A DNA stretch of 64,000 bases from Blautia hydrogenotrophica DSM 10507 (GTDB lineage: Bacteria > Bacillota > Clostridia > Lachnospirales > Lachnospiraceae), in the NCBI RefSeq assembly GCF_034356035.1, contig NZ_CP136423.1, positions 310,001-374,000 on the forward strand, in the 5' to 3' direction. Positions within the stretch are counted from its first letter, which is position 1, and the number at the start of each line of letters is the position of its first letter. The position numbers and the translations under genes are program-made. This document shows, piece after piece, positions 8,798 to 16,474 of this stretch. Under the pieces are notes generated by a model. The model ran no database searches. It saw nothing but the letters and a program-made list of their open reading frames with translations, and had not been told where the DNA came from.

Positions 8798-10396
8798 ATG
8801 AAAATAACATTTATCGGCGCCACCCATGAAGTGACAGGGAGCTGTTACTATTTGGAAGCAGCGGGGAAAAAGTTTTTGGTGGACTGTGGTATGGAGCAGG
8901 GGCCAGATTATTATGAGAATGTGGAGATTCCGGTAAATCTTGGAGAGGTAGATTTTCTGTTGCTGACCCATGCTCATATAGACCATTCTGGAAATATACC
9001 GGCGATTTACGCAAAAGGTTTTCAAGGACCTGTCTATGCCACGGAGGCGACCTGCGATCTGTGTGACATTATGCTCCGAGACAGTGCCCATATACAAATG
9101 TTTGAGGCAGAATGGAGAAACCGTAAGGGACGCCGAAGCGGAAAACCAGAATTTGTACCGGCCTATACTATGGAAGACGCTATGGGAGTTCTGAAAAATT
9201 TTGTAGGCTGTGAGTATGGTAAGATCATCCATCTCTCCGAGGGAATCAGAGTCCGATTTATCGACGCAGGACATTTGATGGGGTCAGCCAGTATCGAGAT
9301 TTGGCTAAAAGAGGACGGGAAAGAAGAGAAAATTGTATTTTCAGGAGACATTGGAAATACAGAACAACCATTGATTAAAGACCCTACTTATCTGGAAGAA
9401 GCAGACTATGTGGTAATGGAATCTACCTATGGAGACCGAAATCACGGGGAACGTCCAGACTATGTGAAGTCATTGGCAGAGATTATTCAGAGGACCTTTG
9501 ATCGGGGCGGCAATGTGGTGATTCCATCCTTTGCAGTGGGAAGAACCCAGGAGATGCTTTATTTTATCCGGCAGATCAAGGAAGACCGCTTAGTCCAGGG
9601 ACATGAGAATTTTCCAGTCTATGTGGATAGTCCTTTGGCAAATGAGGCTACGACCATATTTGCAGAGCATTATCTGGATTGTTATGACGAGGAAGCCACA
9701 GAATTGATTCAAAGAGGAATCAATCCGATTGGATTTTCTGGTCTTAAAGTATCTATAACCAGTGACGATTCAAAAGGGATTAATTTCGATGAGAGCTGTA
9801 AAGTTATCATCTCAGCCAGTGGAATGTGTGACGCAGGAAGAATCAAGCATCACTTAAAGCATAATTTGTGGAACCCTAAGTCTACAATTTTGTTTGTGGG
9901 CTATCAGGCAGTGGGAACCCTAGGAAGAGCGCTCGTGGAAGGCGCTTCTGAGGTGAAACTATTCGGAGAGGAGATTCAGGTGAACGCTCAGATTTGTGTG
10001 TTGCCAGGCATTAGCGGACATGCGGACAACGAAGGTTTGATGAAATGGGCGTCATCGTTCCGGCAAAAACCTAAGAAAGTCTTTGTGACACATGGGGAAG
10101 ATAAGGTGACAGAATTGTTTGCCCAAAGGCTGCGAGAAGAGCTAGGATATGACACTATGGCTCCGTTTAGTGGAACAGTTTATGATTTGGCCAATAATGT
10201 CTGCGAGTACCAGGCGGCTGGAATTCAGAAGAAGAAAGAGCAGGCCCATCAAGGCGGTTCGTCAGTATTTCAGAGATTGCTGGGACTTGGACAACGGTTG
10301 CTCACAGTTATACGCAGGAACGAAGGTGTGGCGAACAAAGATCTGGAGAAATTTGCTCGGGAAGTACAGTCTCTGTGTGATAAGTGGGATCGATAA
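8798..10396 (+). CDS. MBL-fold/beta-CASP RNA-specificity metallohydrolase
   Basis: 532 residues. The metal-binding motif is THAHIDHSG with H58, H60, D62 and H63; further ligands are in DAGHLMGSAS and SGDIGN. The beta-CASP insert (ESTYGDRNHG, VVIPSFAVGRTQEML) and the C-terminal SGHADNEGL and VTHGE motifs identify the CPSF73/YSH1-like branch rather than RNase J. Members act on RNA, usually as endo- or 5' exonucleases in the cytoplasm. A long C-terminal extension of about 70 basic residues after the fold (QKKKEQAHQ onward) may add RNA contacts. Confidence 0.88.
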   Translation: MKITFIGATHEVTGSCYYLEAAGKKFLVDCGMEQGPDYYENVEIPVNLGEVDFLLLTHAHIDHSGNIPAIYAKGFQGPVYATEATCDLCDIMLRDSAHIQMFEAEWRNRKGRRSGKPEFVPAYTMEDAMGVLKNFVGCEYGKIIHLSEGIRVRFIDAGHLMGSASIEIWLKEDGKEEKIVFSGDIGNTEQPLIKDPTYLEEADYVVMESTYGDRNHGERPDYVKSLAEIIQRTFDRGGNVVIPSFAVGRTQEMLYFIRQIKEDRLVQGHENFPVYVDSPLANEATTIFAEHYLDCYDEEATELIQRGINPIGFSGLKVSITSDDSKGINFDESCKVIISASGMCDAGRIKHHLKHNLWNPKSTILFVGYQAVGTLGRALVEGASEVKLFGEEIQVNAQICVLPGISGHADNEGLMKWASSFRQKPKKVFVTHGEDKVTELFAQRLREELGYDTMAPFSGTVYDLANNVCEYQAAGIQKKKEQAHQGGSSVFQRLLGLGQRLLTVIRRNEGVANKDLEKFAREVQSLCDKWDR

Positions 10397-10440
10397 GACA
10401 GTAAGATATGACATATTTATATTTACAGGATTTCACAGAT

Positions 10441-10517
10441 CGCTGTGCAGTTGGGAAACCATAAGATAAATCTGAAAGGATTTAGATAGAGTATTCTCAA
10501 CTGTACAGCGGCTTTTT
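10441..10517 (+). terminator. Long-loop terminator-like hairpin after the MBL hydrolase
   Basis: CGCTGTGCAGTTG (from 10441) pairs with CAACTGTACAGCG (ending about 10510) with one mismatch and a loop of about 45 bases, and is followed by CTTTTT. Repeat A1 begins in this T-run. Confidence 0.6.
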
Positions 10518-10735
10518 ATGTTATGGAAAAGACCTTGTCACACTAATGCGAGTTCTTTCCTATAACATAAACGCTCCGCTGTGGATGCGCCGCAATGAGA
10601 AATTTCACCGCGAAGCGGTATTGCGGCGGCGCACAAAATGAGCTGCGCCACTCAAAGATTGAGGGGATGAGAGAGCTGAAGGGGGCTTTCTATTTTGTTT
10701 TTTATAGAAAGACCTTGTCACGCTGATGCGTGAAA
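10516..10735 (+). repeat. Family A structured repeat, copy A1 plus partial second copy
   Basis: Starts TTATGTTATGGAAAAGACC. It has four foldable parts: the terminal stem (ATGTTATGGAAAG-like with CTTTCCTATAACAT), CCGCAA...CACCGC/GCGGT...TTGCGG, CTCAA AGA TTGAGG, and a degenerate GTGGGC/GCCCAC-like end. A second partial 5' module (TTATAGAAAGACCTTGTCACGC) starts near 10700 and ends at the stop codon of the TSCPD gene. This element fills the gene-free stretch 10397-10740 together with the hairpin before it. Confidence 0.85.
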
Positions 10736-10740
10736 TTTAC

Positions 10741-10986
10741 TTAATTCTGCTCAGTGGCGGCTTTCAGAGCGTTTGCCAGCTGATCTGGGCAGGATGTACC
10801 GCGGAAACCACAATGGATGCCTTCTAATCTTTTGATTACTTCTTGAACCTCCATTCCATCCACCAGTCTGGCGACTCCTTTTGTATTACCGTCACAGCCT
10901 CCCACGAAGTTGACGTTGAAGACTTTACCGTCTTTGATTTCGAACTTGATTTTTTGGGAACAGACGCCCTTTGTCTTGTATTCCAT
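10741..10986 (-). CDS. TSCPD domain protein (TIGR03905 type)
   Basis: 81 residues from ATG 10986, which has AGGAGG just upstream; a longer frame to 11031 has no binding site. The sequence runs KFEIKDGKVFNVNFVGGCDG, RLVDGM, GIHCGFRGTSCPDQLANAL, the motif set of the small stand-alone TSCPD family. The same domain is found at the C-terminus of some class II (vitamin B12-dependent) ribonucleotide reductases, where cysteines help substrate and thiol exchange. No reductase gene is nearby, so the function of this stand-alone version is unknown. Confidence 0.85.
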   Translation of the reverse strand: MEYKTKGVCSQKIKFEIKDGKVFNVNFVGGCDGNTKGVARLVDGMEVQEVIKRLEGIHCGFRGTSCPDQLANALKAATEQN

Positions 10987-11222
10987 ATCTAACCTCCTGA
11001 TAAATGATGCAGGTTTACTAGGACCTGACATGTTTCAATATATTCTCATCATATGAGAGATTTATATCATAGACAGTATAGCAGAGAGCAAGGAAAATAG
11101 GTAGAGAAAATGTGGAAAAACTTTTCTGAGAGAGAGAGTTTTGGTATAATTAAAGAAGCAAATCGGGAGGGAAAATATTTTTGCCGGTTTCGGACAGATT
11201 ATGAAAAGAGAGGAAGATAGAT

Positions 11223-11921
11223 ATGGATTGTATAGGAATCATCGGGGCGATGGAAGAAGAAGTTGCCGCTTTAAAAGAAAAGATGGAACAGGTGGAAGTG
11301 ACAAAGAAAGCATCGATGGAGTTTTACAGAGGTGTTTTGGAAGGAAAAAAAGCTGTGGTCGTGCGCTCAGGAATTGGCAAGGTTAACGCTGCGGTTTGCA
11401 CACAGATTCTGATCGATGATTTCCATGTTGAGGGAGTTATCAACACTGGAATTGCCGGATCTTTGAAAAATGAGATCAATATTGGAGACATTGTGCTCTC
11501 TACAGATGTGGTCCATCACGATGTGGATGCTAAGGACTTTGGCTATGAGAGAGGGCAAGTTCCACGTATGGAGGTGTTTTCTTTTCCAGCAAATGAGAGG
11601 ATGCTTTCTCTGGGAGAAAAAGTGTGCCGGGAAGTCAATCCTGAGATACAGGTTTTCCGGGGGCGTGTGACTAGTGGAGATCAGTTTATATCAGACAAAA
11701 AGGTCAAAGATCAAATTACGGAGACTTTTCAGGGGTATTGTGTGGAGATGGAGGGAGCAGCGATTGCACAGACCGCATGGCTGAACAAAGTTCCATTTTT
11801 AATCGCCAGAGCGATTTCAGATAAGGCAGATGACAGTGCGACGGTGGATTATCCTGTATTCGAGAGACAAGCAATTGATCATTGTGTCAAATTGACACAG
11901 AATATGATGAAATATCTGTAA
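11223..11921 (+). CDS. mtnN: 5'-methylthioadenosine/S-adenosylhomocysteine nucleosidase
   Basis: 232 residues, the normal size. GIIGAMEEEVAAL at the N-terminus holds the catalytic-site glutamate, FRGRVTSGDQFI forms the purine site, VEMEGAAIAQ binds the ribose and ISDKADD carries the catalytic aspartate. The enzyme cleaves adenine from MTA, SAH and 5'-deoxyadenosine, products of SAM metabolism. GAGGAAG precedes the ATG. It is preceded by a possible TATAAT box at 11145-11150 and appears monocistronic. Confidence 0.95.
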   Translation: MDCIGIIGAMEEEVAALKEKMEQVEVTKKASMEFYRGVLEGKKAVVVRSGIGKVNAAVCTQILIDDFHVEGVINTGIAGSLKNEINIGDIVLSTDVVHHDVDAKDFGYERGQVPRMEVFSFPANERMLSLGEKVCREVNPEIQVFRGRVTSGDQFISDKKVKDQITETFQGYCVEMEGAAIAQTAWLNKVPFLIARAISDKADDSATVDYPVFERQAIDHCVKLTQNMMKYL

Positions 11922-12066
11922 AGCAGCGGTTTTTTGAATAATTTGACGAACGATTTTTATTTCCTTGAAGGGGTATATGAGCTATAATGAGTCTAACCTA
12001 AACTTTCTCCGATAGAAAATCCTTGAAGGGAGTTTGGAGGGAGCTTTAATACCAAAGGAGGATGTT

Positions 12067-12660
12067 ATGTTACACAAGCTCATGGACTTGCACGTATTTT
12101 TCTACGGCATGGTAGCGTCGGGGGTTGTGGGCGCCCTGGAAATGTTCATCGTTCACCTTACTTACAGAAGAAGACTGAAAAATACCAGCCACTTATCTAA
12201 CCTGAAAGAGAAGTGGCTGAATTTATGGAAAAGCAGAGATCATCTCTCTCGGCGGATGAATCTCTGGGTGTGGTATCCTTCTCTATTCTGTGTCTTTTTC
12301 ATGGGGGCCCAAGTGCTCTTAGCGTCTAAGTTGTCCATAGAGGAGGGAGTTTCTTTGCTCTACTTCTATATGGGAGTGGGAATTCCGATGTGCCTGTTGC
12401 TGTTGAGGCAGGTCCTGGATTTTTCTTATAAGGAGGAGCTGCTTGTGGATTCGTTGGCGGACTACATTGACCAAGGACGCACCAAACTGGAACAGAGTCC
12501 TGTCACAGTGACGAATACTGTAATGCAGGACGAAATGGTTGATCAGATCGCCAGGAGTATTCGAGAGACAGCTGCAGCCGGAAGCCGTTTCAGTAAACTT
12601 TTGACGCCTGAGGAGGAAGAATTGATGCGGGAAGTGATACGGGAATTCATGGAACAGTAA
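12067..12660 (+). CDS. Membrane protein of unknown function
   Basis: 197 residues from ATG 12067, set by AAAGGAGGA at 12053-12061; the longer frame starts at TTG without a site. Three hydrophobic segments: FFYGMVASGVVGALEMFIV near 11-29, WYPSLFCVFFMGAQVLLA near 72-89 and LLYFYMGVGIPMCLLLL near 99-115. The soluble C-terminal half is helical and acidic, ending in EEEELMREVIREFMEQ. I do not recognise a family. It lies between mtnN and pgi with independent signals on both sides. Confidence 0.72.
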   Translation: MLHKLMDLHVFFYGMVASGVVGALEMFIVHLTYRRRLKNTSHLSNLKEKWLNLWKSRDHLSRRMNLWVWYPSLFCVFFMGAQVLLASKLSIEEGVSLLYFYMGVGIPMCLLLLRQVLDFSYKEELLVDSLADYIDQGRTKLEQSPVTVTNTVMQDEMVDQIARSIRETAAAGSRFSKLLTPEEEELMREVIREFMEQ

Positions 12661-12728
12661 GAAGGTTTGCTCTTATCAGGGGCATGGCTGAGGCGTTACG
12701 GAGATTTTGGAAAAACCCGTGGAATCTC

Positions 12729-12756
12729 TTGCAAAAAAGTGGTAATTTGCTATACT
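12729..12756 (+). promoter_or_regulatory. Predicted promoter of pgi
   Basis: TTGCAA (12729-12734), 16-base spacer, TATACT (12751-12756), 64 bases before the pgi start codon. Confidence 0.5.
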
Positions 12757-12819
12757 TATTAATGAATAGGATTCGGGTGTCAAAGCCGAAATCCAAATAG
12801 AAAAAAGGAGCGACGTAAG

Positions 12820-14166
12820 ATGAATAAAGTTACACTTGATTATTCGAAAGCAGGTTGTTTTATTGCTGACCATGAGATCGAATCTATGAAGACGCTCGCA
12901 CAGGCTGCAAAAGAGACTCTGGTGTCCAAAAGCGGTGCTGGCAATGACTTTTTAGGATGGGTTGATTTGCCGGTGGATTACGATAAAGAAGAGTTTGACA
13001 GAATTAAGGTGGCGGCGAAGAGAATCCAGGAGGACTCAGAAGTACTCTTGGTTATCGGAATCGGGGGTTCCTATCTGGGTGCGAGAGCGGCTATCGAATT
13101 TTTGAGACACAGTTTCTACAACAATGTCTCAAAGGAGACACGCAAGACTCCGGAGATTTACTATGTTGGAAACAGTATCAGCAGTCGTTACATCAAAGGA
13201 CTGATTGATGTTGTGGGAGACCGTGATTTCTCAGTCAATATTATTTCCAAATCTGGAACTACCACAGAGCCTGCTATTGCGTTCCGGGTATTTAAAGAGA
13301 TTTTGGAGAAAAAATACGGCAAGGAGGCAGCGGCGAAGAGAATCTACGCAACCACAGATAAAGCTCGTGGAGCGTTGAAGACAGTTGCCGATGAGGAAGG
13401 ATATGAGACTTTTGTTGTCCCAGACGATGTGGGAGGACGGTTTTCTGTTTTGACAGCAGTCGGACTTTTGCCTATCGCAGTCAGCGGTGCTGATATTGAT
13501 AAGCTGATGGAAGGTGCGGCGGCAGGCAGAGAGCTCGCATTAAATGCTCCTTTTGAAGAAAATGACGCTGTGAAATACGCGGCGGTTCGTAATATTCTTC
13601 TGCGCAAAGGTAAGAGCGTGGAGGTTTTAGCAAATTATGAGCCAAGCCTTCACTATGTGAATGAGTGGTGGAAGCAGTTATATGGCGAGAGTGAGGGAAA
13701 AGACCAGAAGGGTATCTTCCCGGCGGCAGTCGATCTGACTACAGATTTGCATTCCATGGGGCAGTTTATCCAGGATGGAGCCAGAATTATGTTTGAGACC
13801 GTTCTGAATGTGGAGGAGTCCTCTGATCAGATCATCATCAATGAGGAAGCTGTGGACTTGGACGGGCTGAATTACCTGGCAGGCAAGGATGTGGATTTTG
13901 TCAATAAGAGTGCAATGAACGGTACGATTCTGGCTCACACAGACGGGCAGGTTCCGAATTTGCGTGTAGATATTCCACAGCAGAATGAGTATTATCTCGG
14001 ACAGCTATTCTATTTCTTCGAATTTGCCTGCGGAGTCAGTGGATATCTCCTGGGAGTGAATCCGTTTAATCAGCCAGGCGTCGAGAGCTATAAGAGCAAT
14101 ATGTTCGCCCTGCTGGGAAAACCGGGCTATGAGTCTGAGAGAGAAAAGTTGTTGAAGAGATTATAA
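12820..14166 (+). CDS. pgi: Glucose-6-phosphate isomerase
   Basis: 448 residues, the length of the Bacillus-type enzyme. Motifs include [18 protein letters not shown] near 73-90, [15 protein letters not shown] near 144-158, [14 protein letters not shown] near 206-219 and the catalytic glutamate segment QLYGESEGK near 286. It interconverts glucose-6-phosphate and fructose-6-phosphate in the cytosol. AAAAAGGAG precedes the ATG. It has its own promoter and a strong downstream hairpin, so it is monocistronic. Confidence 0.96.
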   Translation: MNKVTLDYSKAGCFIADHEIESMKTLAQAAKETLVSKSGAGNDFLGWVDLPVDYDKEEFDRIKVAAKRIQEDSEVLLVIGIGGSYLGARAAIEFLRHSFYNNVSKETRKTPEIYYVGNSISSRYIKGLIDVVGDRDFSVNIISKSGTTTEPAIAFRVFKEILEKKYGKEAAAKRIYATTDKARGALKTVADEEGYETFVVPDDVGGRFSVLTAVGLLPIAVSGADIDKLMEGAAAGRELALNAPFEENDAVKYAAVRNILLRKGKSVEVLANYEPSLHYVNEWWKQLYGESEGKDQKGIFPAAVDLTTDLHSMGQFIQDGARIMFETVLNVEESSDQIIINEEAVDLDGLNYLAGKDVDFVNKSAMNGTILAHTDGQVPNLRVDIPQQNEYYLGQLFYFFEFACGVSGYLLGVNPFNQPGVESYKSNMFALLGKPGYESEREKLLKRL

Positions 14167-14210
14167 TTGAGTGAACAGCAGGAGGGAGAAGCTTGCTGTG
14201 ATATTACGGC

Positions 14211-14274
14211 GGATAGGGGAGAGTTTTCCCTATCCGATTCATAAAGAAAACGCGCTCACAGCGCGTTTTCTTGT
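14211..14274. terminator. Bidirectional terminator between pgi and flavodoxin
   Basis: Two hairpins: GGATAGGG/CCCTATCC (14211-14235), then a perfect 12-bp stem AAGAAAACGCGC/GCGCGTTTTCTT (14244-14272) whose A and T flanks suit both the rightward pgi and leftward flavodoxin transcripts. Confidence 0.8.
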
Positions 14275-14315
14275 ATGTATGTGTGTATGTAATTGTATAT
14301 GGTTGTTTTCGTTAA

Positions 14316-14738
14316 TTAAGCAAGTGCTTTTCCAAGAGCCACGCAGGCATCGTTCGTTTCATCATCCGGCTCTTCGTTGCAGATTACGGATTCGCATGCC
14401 AGAACGGCACCGTCATTTTTGCAGGTATCTTCCCAAGTGCGCATCCATTCGCCGTCTCCCCATCCGTAAGAACCAAACAGAGCAATTTTTTTATCTTTTA
14501 ATGCAGATTCGCAGGAGGTGAACATTGGTTCAAATTCTGTGTCTTCTAATTCCTCTTCTCCCATGGAAGGGCATCCAAAAGCGATCGCGTCGTATTCGCC
14601 TACCTTGTCAACAGAGAATTCAGTCGCGGTGAATAAAGTAACCTCAGCACCGGCAGCTTTTGCGCCTTCTACAACTTTTTCTGCCATCATCTCTGTGTTG
14701 CCAGTGCCGCTCCAATAAACAACTGCAATTTTACTCAT
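14316..14738 (-). CDS. Flavodoxin
   Basis: 140 residues. The FMN phosphate loop is VYWSGTGNTEMMAE at residues 7-20, and the later loops GCPSMGEEELED and LFGSYGWGDGEWM are the isoalloxazine-binding segments of short-chain clostridial flavodoxins. It carries electrons at low potential in place of ferredoxin, typically when iron is scarce. It is downstream of the DUF3793 gene on the same strand (gap 74 bases), so the palindromic operators at 15529-15611 may control both. Confidence 0.95.
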   Translation of the reverse strand: MSKIAVVYWSGTGNTEMMAEKVVEGAKAAGAEVTLFTATEFSVDKVGEYDAIAFGCPSMGEEELEDTEFEPMFTSCESALKDKKIALFGSYGWGDGEWMRTWEDTCKNDGAVLACESVICNEEPDDETNDACVALGKALA

Positions 14739-14812
14739 TGTATTTATACCTCTCTTTTTTTGATTTATGTCAGGCAGTCAGTCGTTTAGGTTTCGGGGGA
14801 TATCCGAGACCA

Positions 14813-15364
14813 TCAGGCGACGGTGAGCTGCAAAACACTGCGTTTTCCTTGTAAAAACAGCCGCAGATAGACATCTTTGCATTTTTTGAATTGAGAAAAT
14901 AGCTTCATAGTCTCACATTCGTTACAGTAGACCTTCCAACAGCCACTGCACTTGCTGTTTTTTCCAGCATTTTCTATAAAACCGATCACATCATCTAAAG
15001 GATACCCCAGAAACAGTCCGATTTCGTGGGGAAATACCTCGCTTTTTGCAAACTTAGATTTTAAAACCTCAATTCCATATTCCGCTGTGAATTCCTTGTA
15101 TCCATATTGCTGAAGAAATTCCGGAACCCCTCTTCTTTTCAGATCAGCGTTTAGTTTCTCCGGGCGATAAACGTAAAGCAGTGCTTTTTGATTTCGGTTT
15201 CTCAAAATAGTGATGGATACACCTTTCGGCTGGAATTTTTTATTCCAGTCTTCTATATACTGAGTGACTTCTTCACTGGAATGATATGTAAAAGTGAACA
15301 GATTCGCTGTCTTAATTGAAGCTAAGGTAGGAGAGCAGTGCTCTACCAGATAACGTTCTAACAT
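14813..15364 (-). CDS. DUF3793 family protein
   Basis: 183 residues from ATG 15364 after AGCAGGTG; a GTG nine bases further up lies inside that site. The family mark is HEIGLFLGYPLDDVIGFI (about 125-142) followed by a CSGC...CNEC pair of CxxC motifs that could bind zinc or iron. Family members are common in clostridia and, from what I recall, are often next to flavodoxin or iron-transport genes. Here it leads a probable two-gene unit with flavodoxin, which suggests a role under iron or metal limitation. Biochemical function is unknown. Confidence 0.85.
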   Translation of the reverse strand: MLERYLVEHCSPTLASIKTANLFTFTYHSSEEVTQYIEDWNKKFQPKGVSITILRNRNQKALLYVYRPEKLNADLKRRGVPEFLQQYGYKEFTAEYGIEVLKSKFAKSEVFPHEIGLFLGYPLDDVIGFIENAGKNSKCSGCWKVYCNECETMKLFSQFKKCKDVYLRLFLQGKRSVLQLTVA

Positions 15365-15420
15365 GAGAAACACCTGCTTTCTTCATTAATTTGGAGAAAA
15401 TTTCTCTTGGAGATGGCTAA

Positions 15421-15455
15421 TTCCGTGCTTAATTTGGTTGGAGGAAAGCACGGAA
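15421..15455 (-). other. Hairpin in the DUF3793 leader
   Basis: Perfect 10-bp stem TTCCGTGCTT/AAGCACGGAA with a 15-base loop, lying between the palindromic operators and the gene start. Its role, if any, is unknown; no T-run follows on either strand. Confidence 0.4.
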
Positions 15456-15528
15456 CGCCATTTAGGGGATAAGGGTTTCTAAAAATGAGTCCTGTGTGTA
15501 CTTAGGGATAATACACGTGAGGACAACA

Positions 15529-15611
15529 AGTTTAGTTAGTAAAAGCTAACTAAACTGCGATAAAAAATGCGGCATAGTTGCCTGTGATTATTAAGTTAGC
15601 TATCACTAACT
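15529..15611. promoter_or_regulatory. Two palindromic operators AGTTAG-N6-CTAACT
   Basis: Site 1 has 11-bp perfect arms AGTTTAGTTAG (15529-15539) and CTAACTAAACT (15546-15556). Site 2 is AGTTAG (15594-15599) and CTAACT (15606-15611). Both have a six-base spacer and the same core. The arrangement resembles operators of DtxR/IdeR-type metal-dependent repressors, which would fit control of flavodoxin by iron; the regulator is inferred, not shown. Confidence 0.6.
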
Positions 15612-15677
15612 GAATACAGATTAACATACTCTTACAGCGATGTCAATAGGTTCTTATAAATTTTTTAATCTTCCTGC

Positions 15678-15828
15678 AACTATTCAGCCATGCGACGGAT
15701 AAGAGCAAAATCCGGAGCAAGTTTGCTTGCAGAGGAATTTTGCTCTGATCAGGCATATGGCGTTTAGCCATATATGCAGCGATATAAGCTGCGCAGCAGC
15801 TAATTCGAGCTGTTATGGCTGAATAGTT
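15678..15828. repeat. Family B inverted-repeat element B1 (MITE-like)
   Basis: 151 bp bounded by a perfect 14-bp inverted repeat AACTATTCAGCCAT / ATGGCTGAATAGTT. The interior folds into several hairpins, including AGAGCAAAAT/ATTTTGCTCT and CATATGGC/GCCATATG. No coding capacity. Its right end provides the last codons and stop of the adjacent leftward gene. Together with the operators it accounts for the gene-free stretch 15365-15812. Confidence 0.8.
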
Positions 15829-16094
15829 ACATCTTCCTCAATTACTTCGATTTCCAAATAATCAAAGTCCACATGTTCAATAAAGTTGTCTTGATAGAAT
15901 CTGGTTTTGTCGTGGTATTTAAAGTCTTGGATATTTTTGTCTAACCAGATAGGTTTTTCTAGATCAAGCTCATAGCAGATTTCCTCTAAGCATTGGAAAA
16001 CCTTGTGTGTTCTGGTATCTTCTTTATCGTTGCAGGAGACGGTGTCTCTGAGAAGACGATTGGATTTAAACAGCTTGCCCCATAGACGAAACAT
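15813..16094 (-). CDS. Small protein of unknown function
   Basis: 93 residues from ATG 16094 after GGAAGG; the longer frame from 16142 has no site. The sequence starts MFRLWGKLFKSNRLLRD and is acidic, ending IEVIEEDVTIQP. No motif, signal or membrane segment is recognised. The last five codons and the TAA stop fall inside the inverted-repeat element B1, so the native C-terminus may have been replaced by the insertion. It is divergent from the hydratase. Confidence 0.65.
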   Translation of the reverse strand: MFRLWGKLFKSNRLLRDTVSCNDKEDTRTHKVFQCLEEICYELDLEKPIWLDKNIQDFKYHDKTRFYQDNFIEHVDFDYLEIEVIEEDVTIQP

Positions 16095-16227
16095 GGTGGA
16101 ACCTTCCTTTCTTCCTTTTATGCGATTAAGGGAATTTGGCATTTTCGGTGGCTTATCCCATTAGAGTTATCAGGATTATACAATATGGAGACGAAATGCG
16201 CAATTAGCTTGGTAAATGAAATATAAT

Positions 16228-16256
16228 TTGAAACTTTTCTGGAAATCGACTATAAT
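16228..16256 (+). promoter_or_regulatory. Predicted promoter of the hydratase
   Basis: TTGAAA (16228-16233), 17-base spacer, TATAAT (16251-16256). Transcription from here gives a leader of about 210 bases that includes repeat A2 and a terminator hairpin. Confidence 0.7.
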
Positions 16257-16274
16257 AATGCAGAGATAATATAG

Positions 16275-16418
16275 AGGGATTCTCGTGTAATAGAGAAGAC
16301 GTTTTTACGCGAAAGCGTGAAAGTTTTCTCCTATTACACAAACGCTCCGCTACGGATGCGCACTCGCACAAGAGGTAGTTGCTACAGGCGGAGAATCCTG
16401 TGAGACAGGATTCTTTTT
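16275..16418 (+). promoter_or_regulatory. Attenuator-like leader of the hydratase, containing repeat A2
   Basis: A terminator hairpin AGAATCCTG/CAGGATTCT followed by TTTTTA sits at 16392-16418, upstream of the gene. GGATTCTC at 16277-16284 is complementary to GAGAATCC at 16391-16398, the 5' arm of the terminator, so it could act as an antiterminator. The segment between them holds repeat A2 (16285-16363). The signal sensed, if any, is not recognisable. This and the promoter fill the gene-free stretch 16095-16474. Confidence 0.5.
16285..16363 (+). repeat. Family A structured repeat, short copy A2
   Basis: GTGTAATAGAGAAGAC pairs with TTTTCTCCTATTACAC, enclosing the ACGCGAAAGCGT hairpin; the conserved AAACGCTCCGCTACGGATGCGCAC tail follows. 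The rest of the full-length element is missing. Confidence 0.8.
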
Positions 16419-16474
16419 ATGAATTTGAGCGTAGAGATTCCGAGAGTACGCATAGAATATAAGGAGGACAGAGT

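Noticed and set aside
10516..10735. CRISPR-like array from the repeated GACCTTGTCACGC units
   Set aside because: Only two units at this locus, unequal and with no regular spacers; it is a dispersed structured repeat.
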